64,000 nt of DNA from an uncultured Oscillibacter sp. (GTDB lineage Bacteria; Bacillota; Clostridia; Oscillospirales; Oscillospiraceae): the NCBI GenBank assembly GCA_910586735.1, contig CAJUJW010000001.1, positions 22,553-86,552 of the forward strand. Direction: 5' to 3'. The notes under the pieces were generated by a model that searched no databases, had not been told where the DNA came from, and saw only the letters and a program-made list of their open reading frames with translations. Shown here one piece after another: positions 8,739-17,122 of this stretch. A program made the translations under genes and the position numbers. Position 1 is the first letter of the stretch. Each line of letters starts with the position of its first letter.

Positions 8739-8796
8739 TTGCCCTGCCCGAGAGAGCGCAACTTCCATTTCAATAAAAAATTTAGGAGGAACGGAA

Positions 8797-9891
8797 ATGA
8801 AGAAGCATCAGAAACTTTTGGCGGCTGTCCTGTGCCTGACCATGCTGCTGGCCCTGCTGTCCGGCTGCGGCGGCGGAAACGGCGGAGCCTCCGGCGACAG
8901 CGGAAATTCCGGTGGAAGCAGCGTCCCCAGCGGAGAGGTCATCACCTGGCGTCTCCAGAGTAACTACGCCCTGGACTCCCTGGAGGGCGACATGGCCAAG
9001 AACCTGAAGGAAGTGGTGGAGACCGTGACCAACGGCCGCCTCCAGATCGAGCTGTACGAGCCCGGCGCGCTGTGCCAGGCCTCCGACATCGTGACCTATC
9101 TGTCCCAGGGCGCGTTTGACTGCGCCGTGATCTTCGGCTCCACCTACTCCGGCGTGCTGCCCGAGGCGGACCTGGGCTGCGGCCTGCCCTTCGCCTGGGA
9201 GAGCTATTCCGAAATCTATGACGCCATGGAGAACTACGGTCTGCTGGACCTCATCCAGGAAGCCTACGGCGAGCTGAACATCAAATACTACTGGAATGCC
9301 CACGAGCCCAACTACAACACCCTGGCGAACTTTAAGGTAAACAGCCTGGCGGACTACGCCGGTAAGAAAATCCGCGCCCTGGGCGTCTGGGGCGACTACT
9401 ACGCGGCCATCGGCGCCACCCCCGTCAACATCCCCGGCACCGAGGTCTATCAGGCCCTGCAGCTGGGCACCATCGACGGCGCGCACTACGGCTGGTCCGC
9501 CCTCAGCGACTCCAACAACATCCGGGAAGTGGCGGACTACGCCATCTGCCCCTCTCTGAGCTACTGCCAGATGGCCACCGTTGTCAGCCAGGCCAGCCTG
9601 GACGCCCTGCCGGAGGACCTGCGGAACGTGGTTGACGAGGCGATCCGCCAGGCCAACATGGGCATCATCGGCCTGGACCACGTGGCCGGCACCGAGAAGA
9701 GCGTCCGGGACGCCGTCCTGGGCGGGTACACCGAGCTGGTGGAGCTGCCCGACGACGTGGTGGCCCAGCTCCGTGAGATCGCCATCACCCAGGTCTGGGA
9801 GCAGCTGGCCGCCAAGAGTGACCGCATGGCCCGGGGCATTGAGATCATCAAGCAGCAGAACCGCGACTACGGCCGCCAGGTGGATTACTGA
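8797..9891 (+). CDS. TRAP transporter solute-binding protein (DctP family)
   Basis: 364-residue extracytoplasmic lipoprotein. The signal peptide has a lipobox ending LLSGC, followed by a Gly/Ser-rich linker and the DctP fold, including the NYALDSLEGDMAKNLKEVVE opening and the YQALQLGTIDGAHYGW segment near the ligand-binding arginine region. AGGAGG precedes the ATG. It captures an organic acid for the DctQM permease encoded next. A strong hairpin without a T tract follows the gene, probably raising its mRNA level relative to the permease. Confidence 0.94.
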   Translation: MKKHQKLLAAVLCLTMLLALLSGCGGGNGGASGDSGNSGGSSVPSGEVITWRLQSNYALDSLEGDMAKNLKEVVETVTNGRLQIELYEPGALCQASDIVTYLSQGAFDCAVIFGSTYSGVLPEADLGCGLPFAWESYSEIYDAMENYGLLDLIQEAYGELNIKYYWNAHEPNYNTLANFKVNSLADYAGKKIRALGVWGDYYAAIGATPVNIPGTEVYQALQLGTIDGAHYGWSALSDSNNIREVADYAICPSLSYCQMATVVSQASLDALPEDLRNVVDEAIRQANMGIIGLDHVAGTEKSVRDAVLGGYTELVELPDDVVAQLREIAITQVWEQLAAKSDRMARGIEIIKQQNRDYGRQVDY

Positions 9892-9907
9892 TCCCAAGGC
9901 GTCCTCC

Positions 9908-9933
9908 GGCGTGACGGGAAAACCCGTCACGCC
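9908..9933 (+). other. Intercistronic hairpin after the binding-protein gene
   Basis: GGCGTGACGGG and CCCGTCACGCC form an 11-bp perfect stem with an AAAA loop. No U tract follows, so it is more likely a 3'-end stabiliser or partial attenuator giving excess binding protein over permease. Confidence 0.6.
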
Positions 9934-10042
9934 GGGCTTTCGGGCCCTCCGCCGCCTTTGAGGCGGAGAGACCTTGCTTGACCGGGGAGGGGGCCCTCTC
10001 CTCCGGCGTTCCATCGTGGAAAAAGGGGAAAGGTATACGAGT

Positions 10043-10651
10043 ATGAAGATATTGCTGAGTGTCTCCAATATCATCGATAAGGTCAACCAGTTCATCGGCA
10101 GGCTCTTCGCCTGGATTCTGCTGCCCATGATTGTGCTGACCTCCATCGAGGTGTTCCGCCGCTACGTGCTGAACAGCCCCACCGTCTGGGCCTGGGAGCT
10201 GATTATCCAGCTCTGGGGCCTGATGCTGATGGCCTGCGGCGGCTATTGCTACTGGAAGGGCGGCTTTGTCCGGGTGGACGTGCTGTACAACAAGTTCCCG
10301 AAAAAGCTCAAGTACGCCCTGGGCGCCGTCACCGCCGCGCTGGTGCTGATCTGCATGGCGCTGACCTTCCGCTACGGCTGGAATATGTTTTACGCCTCCT
10401 TCACCCGCAACGAGCGCATCTCCTCTGTCTGGGGCTCTCCCATGTGGACGATCCGCTTCTGGGTGGTCCTGGGCTCCAGCCTCATGTTCCTCCAGGGCGT
10501 CAGCGAGCTGATTAAAAACACCGCGGCCCTGCTTGGAAAAATTGATCTTGGAAGCAACACCGACGAGGTGGCCGAGGCCATCGAGCAGGTGAAAGCCACC
10601 GAGCGTCTGCCGGACAGCGGGGACGCCAAAGGAAAGGAGGAGAACGCATGA
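10043..10651 (+). CDS. TRAP transporter small permease (DctQ family)
   Basis: 202-residue four-helix inner-membrane protein with the family pattern: N-terminal NKVNQFIGRLF-like amphipathic entry, then the EVFRRYVLNSPTVWAWE stretch after helix 1, typical of DctQ. The ATG at 10043 was chosen because it has a purine-rich ribosome site (AAAGGGGAAAGG) and upstream codons are not conserved-looking. The C-terminal tail is charged. The stop overlaps the next start (ATGA), so it is co-translated with DctM. Confidence 0.92.
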   Translation: MKILLSVSNIIDKVNQFIGRLFAWILLPMIVLTSIEVFRRYVLNSPTVWAWELIIQLWGLMLMACGGYCYWKGGFVRVDVLYNKFPKKLKYALGAVTAALVLICMALTFRYGWNMFYASFTRNERISSVWGSPMWTIRFWVVLGSSLMFLQGVSELIKNTAALLGKIDLGSNTDEVAEAIEQVKATERLPDSGDAKGKEENA

Positions 10652-11958
10652 GTGTCGAAATCATCATTCTGCTGATCGGCCTGGTGGCCCTGATGGCCTT
10701 GGGCATCCCCATCTGTTTCGCGCTGATGAGCGTGTCCTCCGTCATTCTCCTGGTCTTCTTCGGCCCGGCCCAGATGAACATTCTCAACGCCGCCTTCGTC
10801 AACCAGATGCAGTCGGACTCCCTGCTGGCCATTCCCATGTTCGCGCTGATGGCCTCCTTCCTCCAGACATCGGGCATCGGCAGCGACATCTATGAGTTCT
10901 TCCACAAGTGGATGGGCGGCATCCGGGGCGGCCTGGCCATGGCCACGGTGGCGACCACGGCGGTCATCGCGGCCATGAGCGGCGTGGCGGCCACGGCTAC
11001 CATCGCCATGGGCCTCATCGCCCTGCCGGAGATGATCAACCGGGGCTATGACAAGTCCCTGGCCTGCGGCCCGGTGCTGGCCGGCGGCTGCCTGGGTCCC
11101 ATCATCCCGCCCTCCACCATCATGATTATCATGGCCTCCTACACCGGCGTGTCCGCCGGCTGGCTTTTTATGGGCGGCGTGCTGCCCGGCGTGGGCCTGG
11201 CCCTGATTTTCATGCTGTACATCGGCGTCCGCTGCATGATCACCCCCTCCCTGGGCCCCGCCATCCCCAAGGACGAGCGGCCCGGCTGGGGCGAGAAGCT
11301 CCGGGTCTTCGGCAAGGTGGTGGTGCCTATCGGCATCATCGTGCTGGTCCTGGGCTGCATCTACGCCGGTGTGGCCACCCCCACGGAGGCCTCCGGCGTG
11401 GGCGCTTTCGCCTCCTTCGCCTACGCGATTCTCACCCGCAAGCTGTCCCTGAAAAACCTGCGCACCTCCCTGGTGCAGACCATGGAGACCTCCGTCATGC
11501 TGATGTGGATTCTCATGGGCGGCGCAGCCTACAACTCCCTGGTGAACATCACCCGGCTGGCCGACGTGGTGGCCAACGCCTTCCGCAGCGCCCAGCTGGA
11601 CGGGCTGCCCCTCATGCTGGTGATTTTTGTCCTGTTCTTTGTCATGGGCATGTTCCTGGACACCACGCCCATTATCATGATCGCCATCCCCGTCCTGCTG
11701 CCCATCATCAGGAGTTCCTCCCTGGACCTCCACGCGGCGATTCTGATTCTGTGCATCACGTTGTGCCTGGGCATGATTACCCCGCCCTTCGGCATCAACA
11801 TGTTCTATCTCCTGGGCGTGGCCCCTCCGGGCATCGACACCAAGACGATGTACAAGGCCGTCATGCCCTATGTGGTCATTTTCATCGTCGCCTGCGTCTT
11901 CATGATGCTTTTCCCGCAGCTGATTGTCGCTTTCCCCAATTCCGCGATGGGCTACTGA
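10648..11958 (+). CDS. TRAP transporter large permease (DctM family)
   Basis: 436-residue multi-spanning membrane subunit that carries out Na+- or H+-coupled import. Family motifs include GIPICFALM near the N-terminus, GCLGPIIPPSTIMIIMA in the middle, and the C-terminal GMITPPFGINMFYLLGVAP. Overlaps the DctQ gene by 4 bp. With the DctP and DctQ proteins it completes a TRAP importer for the acid activated by the CoA-transferase. Confidence 0.95.
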   Translation: MSVEIIILLIGLVALMALGIPICFALMSVSSVILLVFFGPAQMNILNAAFVNQMQSDSLLAIPMFALMASFLQTSGIGSDIYEFFHKWMGGIRGGLAMATVATTAVIAAMSGVAATATIAMGLIALPEMINRGYDKSLACGPVLAGGCLGPIIPPSTIMIIMASYTGVSAGWLFMGGVLPGVGLALIFMLYIGVRCMITPSLGPAIPKDERPGWGEKLRVFGKVVVPIGIIVLVLGCIYAGVATPTEASGVGAFASFAYAILTRKLSLKNLRTSLVQTMETSVMLMWILMGGAAYNSLVNITRLADVVANAFRSAQLDGLPLMLVIFVLFFVMGMFLDTTPIIMIAIPVLLPIIRSSSLDLHAAILILCITLCLGMITPPFGINMFYLLGVAPPGIDTKTMYKAVMPYVVIFIVACVFMMLFPQLIVAFPNSAMGY

Positions 11959-11973
11959 CCCACCGCCCTGGAA

Positions 11974-11998
11974 GGGCCGCCGCTATGCGGCGGTCCTC
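11974..11998 (+). other. Intercistronic hairpin before the dehydrogenase
   Basis: CCGCCGC-tat-GCGGCGG stem between the permease and the alcohol dehydrogenase; no strong T tract. Possibly a partial terminator or processing site. Confidence 0.4.
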
Positions 11999-12040
11999 CC
12001 TGCTTTATAGTCAGTACAAAAACATTAGGAGGAATGTAAG

Positions 12041-13165
12041 ATGCTGGAATTCAAGATGCACACAAACCTGGTCTTCGCCGACACCCTTCGGGAGTTCGCG
12101 GAGAGCGAGAACCTGGGGGCGGGGGACTTCATCCTCACCAACGAGTTCCTGTATGAGAAATATCTGAAGCCCCTGAACCTCTCCTGCGGCGCGGCCTTTT
12201 TGGAGTCCTACGGCCAGGGCGAGCCCACCACGGCCATGGTGGACGCCATCCGGGCGGACCTGCCCCAGGGGGTGAAGCGCGTCGTGGCCATCGGCGGCGG
12301 CGCGGTGATGGACACGGCGAAAATGCTCTCTCTCCACACCTCCGCCGGGAAGACCGAGGCCCTCTTTGACCTCAGCCCCGGCGCGGAGAAGCCTACCCGG
12401 ATTTTCGACGTGTACGCCGTCCCCACCACCTGCGGCACGGGCAGCGAAGTGACCAACGCCTGCGCCGTGGAGCTGGAGTCCCTGCACACCAAGCGGGGGC
12501 TGAACAACGACCTGATGTTCGCGTCCAAGTCCGTCCTGATCCCGGAGCTTTTGTCGGGGCTGCCCTACCGGTTCTTCGCCACCTCCTCCATCGACGCGCT
12601 GATCCACGCCGTGGAGTCCTACCTCTCCCCCAAGGCCACGCCCATCTCCCGGCTGTTCTCCACCACCGCCGTCACCATGATTCTGGAGGGCTACCGCTAC
12701 GTGGTGGAGCGGGGGGCCGAGCGCTGGACGGACAAGGCCAGGGACTTCCAGCTGGCTTCCACCTACGCGGGCCTGGCCTTTTGTTCCGCGGGCTGCGCGG
12801 CGGTCCACGCCCTGAGCTATCCCCTGGGCGGCGGCTACCACATCCCTCACGGGGAGGCGAACCAGCTGGTCTTCGCCGCCGTGTTCCGCAAGTACAAGGA
12901 GAAGAAGCCCGTGGGCGCCCTGAACGAGCTGGAGTCCCTGCTGGGCCGCTGCCTGAACGTCCCGGCGGAGGAGGCCCTGGAGGCGGCGTTCCGCCTGTTC
13001 GACCAGGTCCAGCCCAGGAAGCCCCTGCGGGAGTACGGCATTTCCGACAGCGAGTTCCAGGGCTTCGCCGAGGGCGTCACGGCGGGGCAGCAGCGGCTGC
13101 TGGGGAATAACTACGTGCCGCTGTCCGTGGAGGACATGGTGGAGATTTACCGGTCGATTTATTGA
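12041..13165 (+). CDS. Iron-containing alcohol dehydrogenase (4-hydroxybutyrate dehydrogenase-like)
   Basis: 374-residue group III alcohol dehydrogenase, NAD(P)-dependent. The nucleotide site reads GGGAVMDTAKM; the metal site is formed by Asp/His in SSIDALIHAVESY and two His in AAVHALSYPLGGGYHIPHGEANQ. The N-terminus and size resemble clostridial 4-hydroxybutyrate dehydrogenase, which oxidises 4-hydroxybutyrate to succinate semialdehyde. AGGAGG precedes the ATG. Last gene of the sigma-54 operon, followed by a strong terminator. The exact substrate is inferred from context. Confidence 0.9.
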   Translation: MLEFKMHTNLVFADTLREFAESENLGAGDFILTNEFLYEKYLKPLNLSCGAAFLESYGQGEPTTAMVDAIRADLPQGVKRVVAIGGGAVMDTAKMLSLHTSAGKTEALFDLSPGAEKPTRIFDVYAVPTTCGTGSEVTNACAVELESLHTKRGLNNDLMFASKSVLIPELLSGLPYRFFATSSIDALIHAVESYLSPKATPISRLFSTTAVTMILEGYRYVVERGAERWTDKARDFQLASTYAGLAFCSAGCAAVHALSYPLGGGYHIPHGEANQLVFAAVFRKYKEKKPVGALNELESLLGRCLNVPAEEALEAAFRLFDQVQPRKPLREYGISDSEFQGFAEGVTAGQQRLLGNNYVPLSVEDMVEIYRSIY

Positions 13166-13187
13166 CGGGTGCGAGGGAATGAAAAGG

Positions 13188-13221
13188 CGAGAGGAACCCT
13201 TTCCGGGGTTCCTCTCGTTTT
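13188..13221 (+). terminator. Terminator of the sigma-54 operon
   Basis: CGAGAGGAACCC and GGGTTCCTCTCG form a 12-bp stem followed by TTTT, 22 bp after the dehydrogenase stop. Confidence 0.88.
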
Positions 13222-13283
13222 CAATCGGAGGCTTCCAGCGCAGATGAAATCCTCCGCAGTCCGGTAAAAGTCTTGCCGCCTCG

Positions 13284-13313
13284 GACCGTCCCGAGAAGGA
13301 CGGCCTGTTTTTA
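13284..13313 (+). terminator. Second hairpin with T tract between convergent operons
   Basis: CCGTCC-cgagaa-GGACGG followed by TGTTTTTAT on the plus strand. It lies between the dehydrogenase and the MIF-like gene. Confidence 0.4.
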
Positions 13314-13331
13314 TGGGGGCGTTCCGGTCCG

Positions 13332-13676
13332 CTAGAAATTCGTCCCGTTCCACCCCCAGTGCTCACTGGAGGCGTAGATGACGTAAATGCGGTCCTGTTC
13401 GATGGAGAGCAGCTTGTTGACGGACGCGCAGATTTCCGCCGTCAGCAGGTCGTAGTATTTTGCCTCAAGCTCTCCCATGGAGCGGAAGAGCACCACGGCG
13501 GCGGGCTTCGCGGCGTCCCCGGCGAAATGCAGGTTTGTCCGGTCCTCCAGATGGGTCATCACCCAACCCGCGCTCTTCCCGGGGATGAGCTCCACGATGC
13601 GCCCCAGCTCGGCGCAGAGGGCCTCTTTTGTCCCGCCCTCGACGGCGGCGTTGGTTTTCACTTCAAAATACGGCAT
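13332..13676 (-). CDS. MIF-like tautomerase
   Basis: 114-residue macrophage-migration-inhibitory-factor/phenylpyruvate-tautomerase family protein. Pro2 (after the initiator Met: MPYFEVKTN), the catalytic base of the family, is present, as is the C-terminal GWNGTNF signature typical of MIF. It would act as a trimer on keto-enol substrates in the cytoplasm. Last gene of the long minus-strand operon, 12 bp after the BCCT transporter stop; a 2-oxo acid or enol made by the upstream aconitase X would be a logical substrate, which is inference. Confidence 0.88.
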   Translation of the reverse strand: MPYFEVKTNAAVEGGTKEALCAELGRIVELIPGKSAGWVMTHLEDRTNLHFAGDAAKPAAVVLFRSMGELEAKYYDLLTAEICASVNKLLSIEQDRIYVIYASSEHWGWNGTNF

Positions 13677-13688
13677 GTCATTTCCTCC

Positions 13689-15272
13689 TTACTTCTCGAG
13701 TGAGTCGCCGGACGCCGCCGTTTCTTCGGGGGCCGTTCCGGCTGAGAGTTTCCCGCTGCCGGCCCGGAGCCACCGGAAGAGCATGACCTCCATAAAGATC
13801 ACGACGAACATGAAGGGAATCGAAACCAGGATGGCAAGGCTTTTCAGGGCGGAGAAATCCGCCTTGGCGAACATGATGGACAGGGGCACCAGAGTCAAAA
13901 CCGCGCACCAGAACAGCCGCAGGGCCCGGCTGACGTTACCCTGTTTGTCCAGCTTCATTGTGGTGGTCTGGGCCAGGGAGAAGGAGGCGGAATCCAGGCA
14001 CGAGGCCACAAATCCCACGATAATCAGCAGCATGGTGAAGGGCAGAACTTTTACTCCTCCCGGCAGTGAGGCCACCACGCTGTAGATCAGGTCCTGTCCC
14101 GCGCCGCTTTCCAGAATCTCCGTCACGCTGACGGTTCCATTGAACTCCGCGTGCATGGCGAGGCTCCCGTTTACGCCGAACAGCACCCACACGCCTGCGG
14201 AAATCCCCAGGAGACAGCACAGAGACACCTGGCGGATGGTCCGTCCCTTGGAAATCTTCGCCACGAAAATGCCCATCATCGCCGTATAGGTCAGACAGAA
14301 AGCCTGGAAGAACGTGGTCCATTCCTCCGTGAAGCCCGTTTGAGAGATGGGGTCCGTAAAAAAGCTCATGCGCATGTACTTATCCGCCATCCAGGCCAGG
14401 CTGCTGGCAATGTTCTCCACGATGAACCCCGTTGGGCCCGCAAGCAGGACATACAGGATGAAGAGGATGCACAGGGCCGAGGAGACGTTGCTGATCCACT
14501 TCTTCCCCTTTTCTATGCCCAGGAAGGAGGTGACGGTGAATACCGCCGCGATGCCCAGGACCACCAGGAGCTGAACCGGGAAGGTGGTCTCGATGCCGAA
14601 CACCTGCTTCAGCGCCCCGGTGCCCAGGGGGACGGCCAGTCCCAGGGTGCAGCCCAGGGCCCCGACGATGCAGAACACCACGGAGATGTCGATGATTCTG
14701 CCCAGCAGCTTCCTGTACTTGAAGCCGCCCATCATGTCCTCGCAGACCGAGCTGACCTTCATGAACTCCACCTTCCGGTTGTACACGGCGTATCCGATGG
14801 CCACGCCGGTGAGCACGTAGGGCGCCTGGGTGGCAAAGCCCCAGTGGAAGAAGGAGTATCCCAGGGAGATTTCCGCAGCCTCGACGGAGTAGGGCTCAAT
14901 GCCCAGGGCGGGCTTCATGTAGTAGTACCCCCACTCCGTAAAGGACCAGTACAGCGCCGCCGAGGCCAGGGCCGCCAGCGCCATCATGGCGATGTAGCTG
15001 AACGTGGAGAACTCGGGGTCGCAGTTTCCCAGCTTGATGTTCCCGTACTTGCCGAAGGCCAGGTAAATGGCCAGGACGGTGGTCACAAAGGTAAAGACCA
15101 TCAGCGGCACGCCGAAGACCTGGGTGGCGAAGTGAAAGGCGGCGTTTACGGAGTTCAGGGCGCTTTCGGGCCGCAGCACCATGTAGAGGACGAAGCCCGC
15201 CACGACAAAGAGGCTGATCAGAATCACGGGAAGATCGACGTTGACACCTCCCTGCTCTTTTTGCGTTCTCAA
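13689..15272 (-). CDS. BCCT-family transporter (1)
   Basis: 527-residue secondary transporter with 12 predicted helices. The BCCT signature region is present around ALYWSFTEWGYYYMKPALG and YSFFHWGFATQAPYVLTG (the aromatic/GxxxG substrate area). Family members carry betaine, carnitine, choline or proline. It follows a CaiB-type CoA-transferase, recalling the caiT-caiB pairing for carnitine, but sequence alone cannot fix the substrate. Confidence 0.9.
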   Translation of the reverse strand: MRTQKEQGGVNVDLPVILISLFVVAGFVLYMVLRPESALNSVNAAFHFATQVFGVPLMVFTFVTTVLAIYLAFGKYGNIKLGNCDPEFSTFSYIAMMALAALASAALYWSFTEWGYYYMKPALGIEPYSVEAAEISLGYSFFHWGFATQAPYVLTGVAIGYAVYNRKVEFMKVSSVCEDMMGGFKYRKLLGRIIDISVVFCIVGALGCTLGLAVPLGTGALKQVFGIETTFPVQLLVVLGIAAVFTVTSFLGIEKGKKWISNVSSALCILFILYVLLAGPTGFIVENIASSLAWMADKYMRMSFFTDPISQTGFTEEWTTFFQAFCLTYTAMMGIFVAKISKGRTIRQVSLCCLLGISAGVWVLFGVNGSLAMHAEFNGTVSVTEILESGAGQDLIYSVVASLPGGVKVLPFTMLLIIVGFVASCLDSASFSLAQTTTMKLDKQGNVSRALRLFWCAVLTLVPLSIMFAKADFSALKSLAILVSIPFMFVVIFMEVMLFRWLRAGSGKLSAGTAPEETAASGDSLEK

Positions 15273-15292
15273 AATTCATCCTCCTCTTTAAC

Positions 15293-16516
15293 TCAGATAA
15301 CCTGCTCTGTCCGCAGGGCCTCAATCTCCCCGGCGCTCTTGCCCAGCAGGCCGGAGAGAATCTCCTCGTTGTGCTGGCCGATGCCCGGGGCGGGCCGCTG
15401 CACCCGGTCCTCGCAGCCGTGGATCTTGATGGGCGTGCCGGGGACCTGAACGGGCTCGTCAAAGGCGGGGTCCTCCACCGTCCAGAGCATGTTCCGGCGC
15501 TGGATGAAGTCGCTGGCGCAGGCCTGGGCGGTGTTCTGCACCTTGCCGAAGGGGATGCCGGCGGCCAGGATGAGGCGCTCCAGCTCCTCCAAGCTGAGCC
15601 GGGTGGTCCAGTCCTCAATGATGGCCTTCAGCTCGGAGTAATTGGCGCAGCGCAGGGAGTTGCTGGAGAAGCGGGGGTCGTCCGCCAGTTCCGGCTTTCC
15701 CATCACGCCGCACAGCGTGGAAAAGAACTTGTCCGTTCCGCAGGCGACGACGCAGACGCCGTCCTTCGCGCGGTAGGCGTCGAAGGGGGCGATGACCGGG
15801 TCCCGGTTGCCCACTGGGCCGGAGATGATTCCCCCGATGGTGTACTGCACGACGCCGGTCTCCAGAACGGAGAAAACCGTGTCCACCATGGAGACATCCA
15901 GCCTCCGCCCCATGCCGGTGCGCTCCCGCTGGAACAGGGCCATCATGATGCCCAGGGACAGGTAGGTGCCGGAGTAGCTGTCCGCGATGGCGGGTCCGAC
16001 TTTTACGATGTTGTCCTCAAAGCCGGTCATGCTCATCAGCCCGCCCATGGCCTGGGCGACGATGTCATAGCAGGGCCGCTGGGCCTCGGGGCCCTCCAGG
16101 CCGAAGCCGGAGATGGACGCGTAGATCAGCCGGGGGTTCAGCTCTTTGAGGGTCTCGTATCCAAGCCCCAGCTTTTCCATGGTTCCCACCCGGAAGTTCT
16201 CGCACAGCACGTCCACGTGGCAGATCAGTTCCTTGAAAATCTCCTTGCCCTTTTCGGACTTCAGATCCAGGGTGAGGCCCAGCTTGTTCCGGTTGATGTA
16301 GGCGAAATAGCCGCTGGCGCCGTTTTTGATGGGGTCCCAGTTCCGGCATTGGTCCCCCTTGCCGGGAATCTCCAGCTTGATGACCTCCGCGCCCTGGTCG
16401 GCCAGGTGCATGGTGCAGAAGGGACCGCTGTAGGCGTGGGTGAGATCCAGCACCCGTACCCCGGTCAGGGGCTTTTCGGCAAGGGCCGCCGCGCTGTTCA
16501 GGTTGGCAGGGTTCAT
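15293..16516 (-). CDS. Class III (CaiB/BaiF) CoA-transferase
   Basis: 407-residue family III CoA-transferase. Typical segments: LTGVRVLDLTHAYSGPFCTMHLADQGAEVIKLE at the N-terminus, INRNKLGLTLDLKS, VLCENFRVGTMEKLGLGY and the YDIVAQAMGG stretch. The catalytic aspartate of the family lies in the CYDIVAQ motif, which is intact. ATG at 16516 was selected because GGAGG sits 5 nt upstream and overlaps the alternative ATG at 16528. Next to two BCCT transporters and aconitase X, it probably activates or recycles the imported acid as its CoA ester. Confidence 0.92.
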   Translation of the reverse strand: MNPANLNSAAALAEKPLTGVRVLDLTHAYSGPFCTMHLADQGAEVIKLEIPGKGDQCRNWDPIKNGASGYFAYINRNKLGLTLDLKSEKGKEIFKELICHVDVLCENFRVGTMEKLGLGYETLKELNPRLIYASISGFGLEGPEAQRPCYDIVAQAMGGLMSMTGFEDNIVKVGPAIADSYSGTYLSLGIMMALFQRERTGMGRRLDVSMVDTVFSVLETGVVQYTIGGIISGPVGNRDPVIAPFDAYRAKDGVCVVACGTDKFFSTLCGVMGKPELADDPRFSSNSLRCANYSELKAIIEDWTTRLSLEELERLILAAGIPFGKVQNTAQACASDFIQRRNMLWTVEDPAFDEPVQVPGTPIKIHGCEDRVQRPAPGIGQHNEEILSGLLGKSAGEIEALRTEQVI

Positions 16517-16534
16517 TGTAACCTCCATAGTCGT

Positions 16535-17015
16535 TCACTCTTCGAGTTTTTTGGTGAAGTTCCCCTGAATATGTACATTTTCATTCAGGACAATAAATGC
16601 GCTGGGGTCATAGCTCCGCACGATCAGCCGAAGCTGGGGCAGCTCGTACTTCGAAAGCAGCACGCAGAGAACATAACGCTCCTTGCCCGTGTAGCTGCCG
16701 ACGCAGTTCCATTTGGTCACGCCCCGGTGGAGCTGGGTCATGATATCACGCGCGATTTCCTGGTTGTTTTCCGTGATGATCTTGGCCTCCACTCAGAACG
16801 TAGTAGATGATGGACGCGATGTCGATTTCAATGGGGAGGCGCAGCCACTCCGCCAGCAGCGTCCGCACCACCTGGCACAGGCCGGACAGCCCGCCGCAGT
16901 ACACGCCCGCAGGCACCGCCAAGAGGTTCAGCGCGAGGGAATACGCCAGGACCGCCAGGACGCTGGCCGCTGTTCTGCGGCTCTCCAGCGCCGGGATATT
17001 CCGTTTCTCAGTCAT
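16535..17015 (-). pseudogene. YitT-family membrane protein remnant with internal deletion
   Basis: The 5' part (17015 to about 16796) encodes the start of a YitT-type protein: MTEKRNIPALESRR, then the hydrophobic LAYSLALNLLAVPAGVYCGGLSG ending in IASIIYYVL. The 3' part (16792-16535), in another frame, encodes the C-terminal DUF2179 domain (VEAKIITENNQEIARDIM...). A complete family member is about 280 residues; the middle helices, about 140 residues, are missing at the junction near 16795. The remnant lies between two operon genes on the same strand and is surely non-functional as a transporter. Confidence 0.8.
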
Positions 17016-17049
17016 GTTTTGAAATGCGATCCTCCATAGGAGGCGGGAA

Positions 17050-17095
17050 AGGGACAGGCTCACGGCAGTTGGTGCAGCTTCCTATGAGCCTGTCC
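17050..17095 (-). terminator. Hairpin after the second BCCT gene
   Basis: GGGACAGGCTC and GAGCCTGTCCC form an 11-bp perfect stem with a 24-nt loop; the reverse strand continues TTTCCC. Possibly a partial terminator inside the operon. Confidence 0.45.
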
Positions 17096-17122
17096 CTGAT
17101 TCCGGTTTCTTCGGAGACTTTC

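Noticed and set aside
6432..8768. Long minus-strand open frame across the CoA-transferase and crotonase genes
   Set aside because: Composition (Val/Gly/His/Asp-rich, no motifs) is typical of antisense frames in GC-rich genes; the plus-strand proteins are well-known families.
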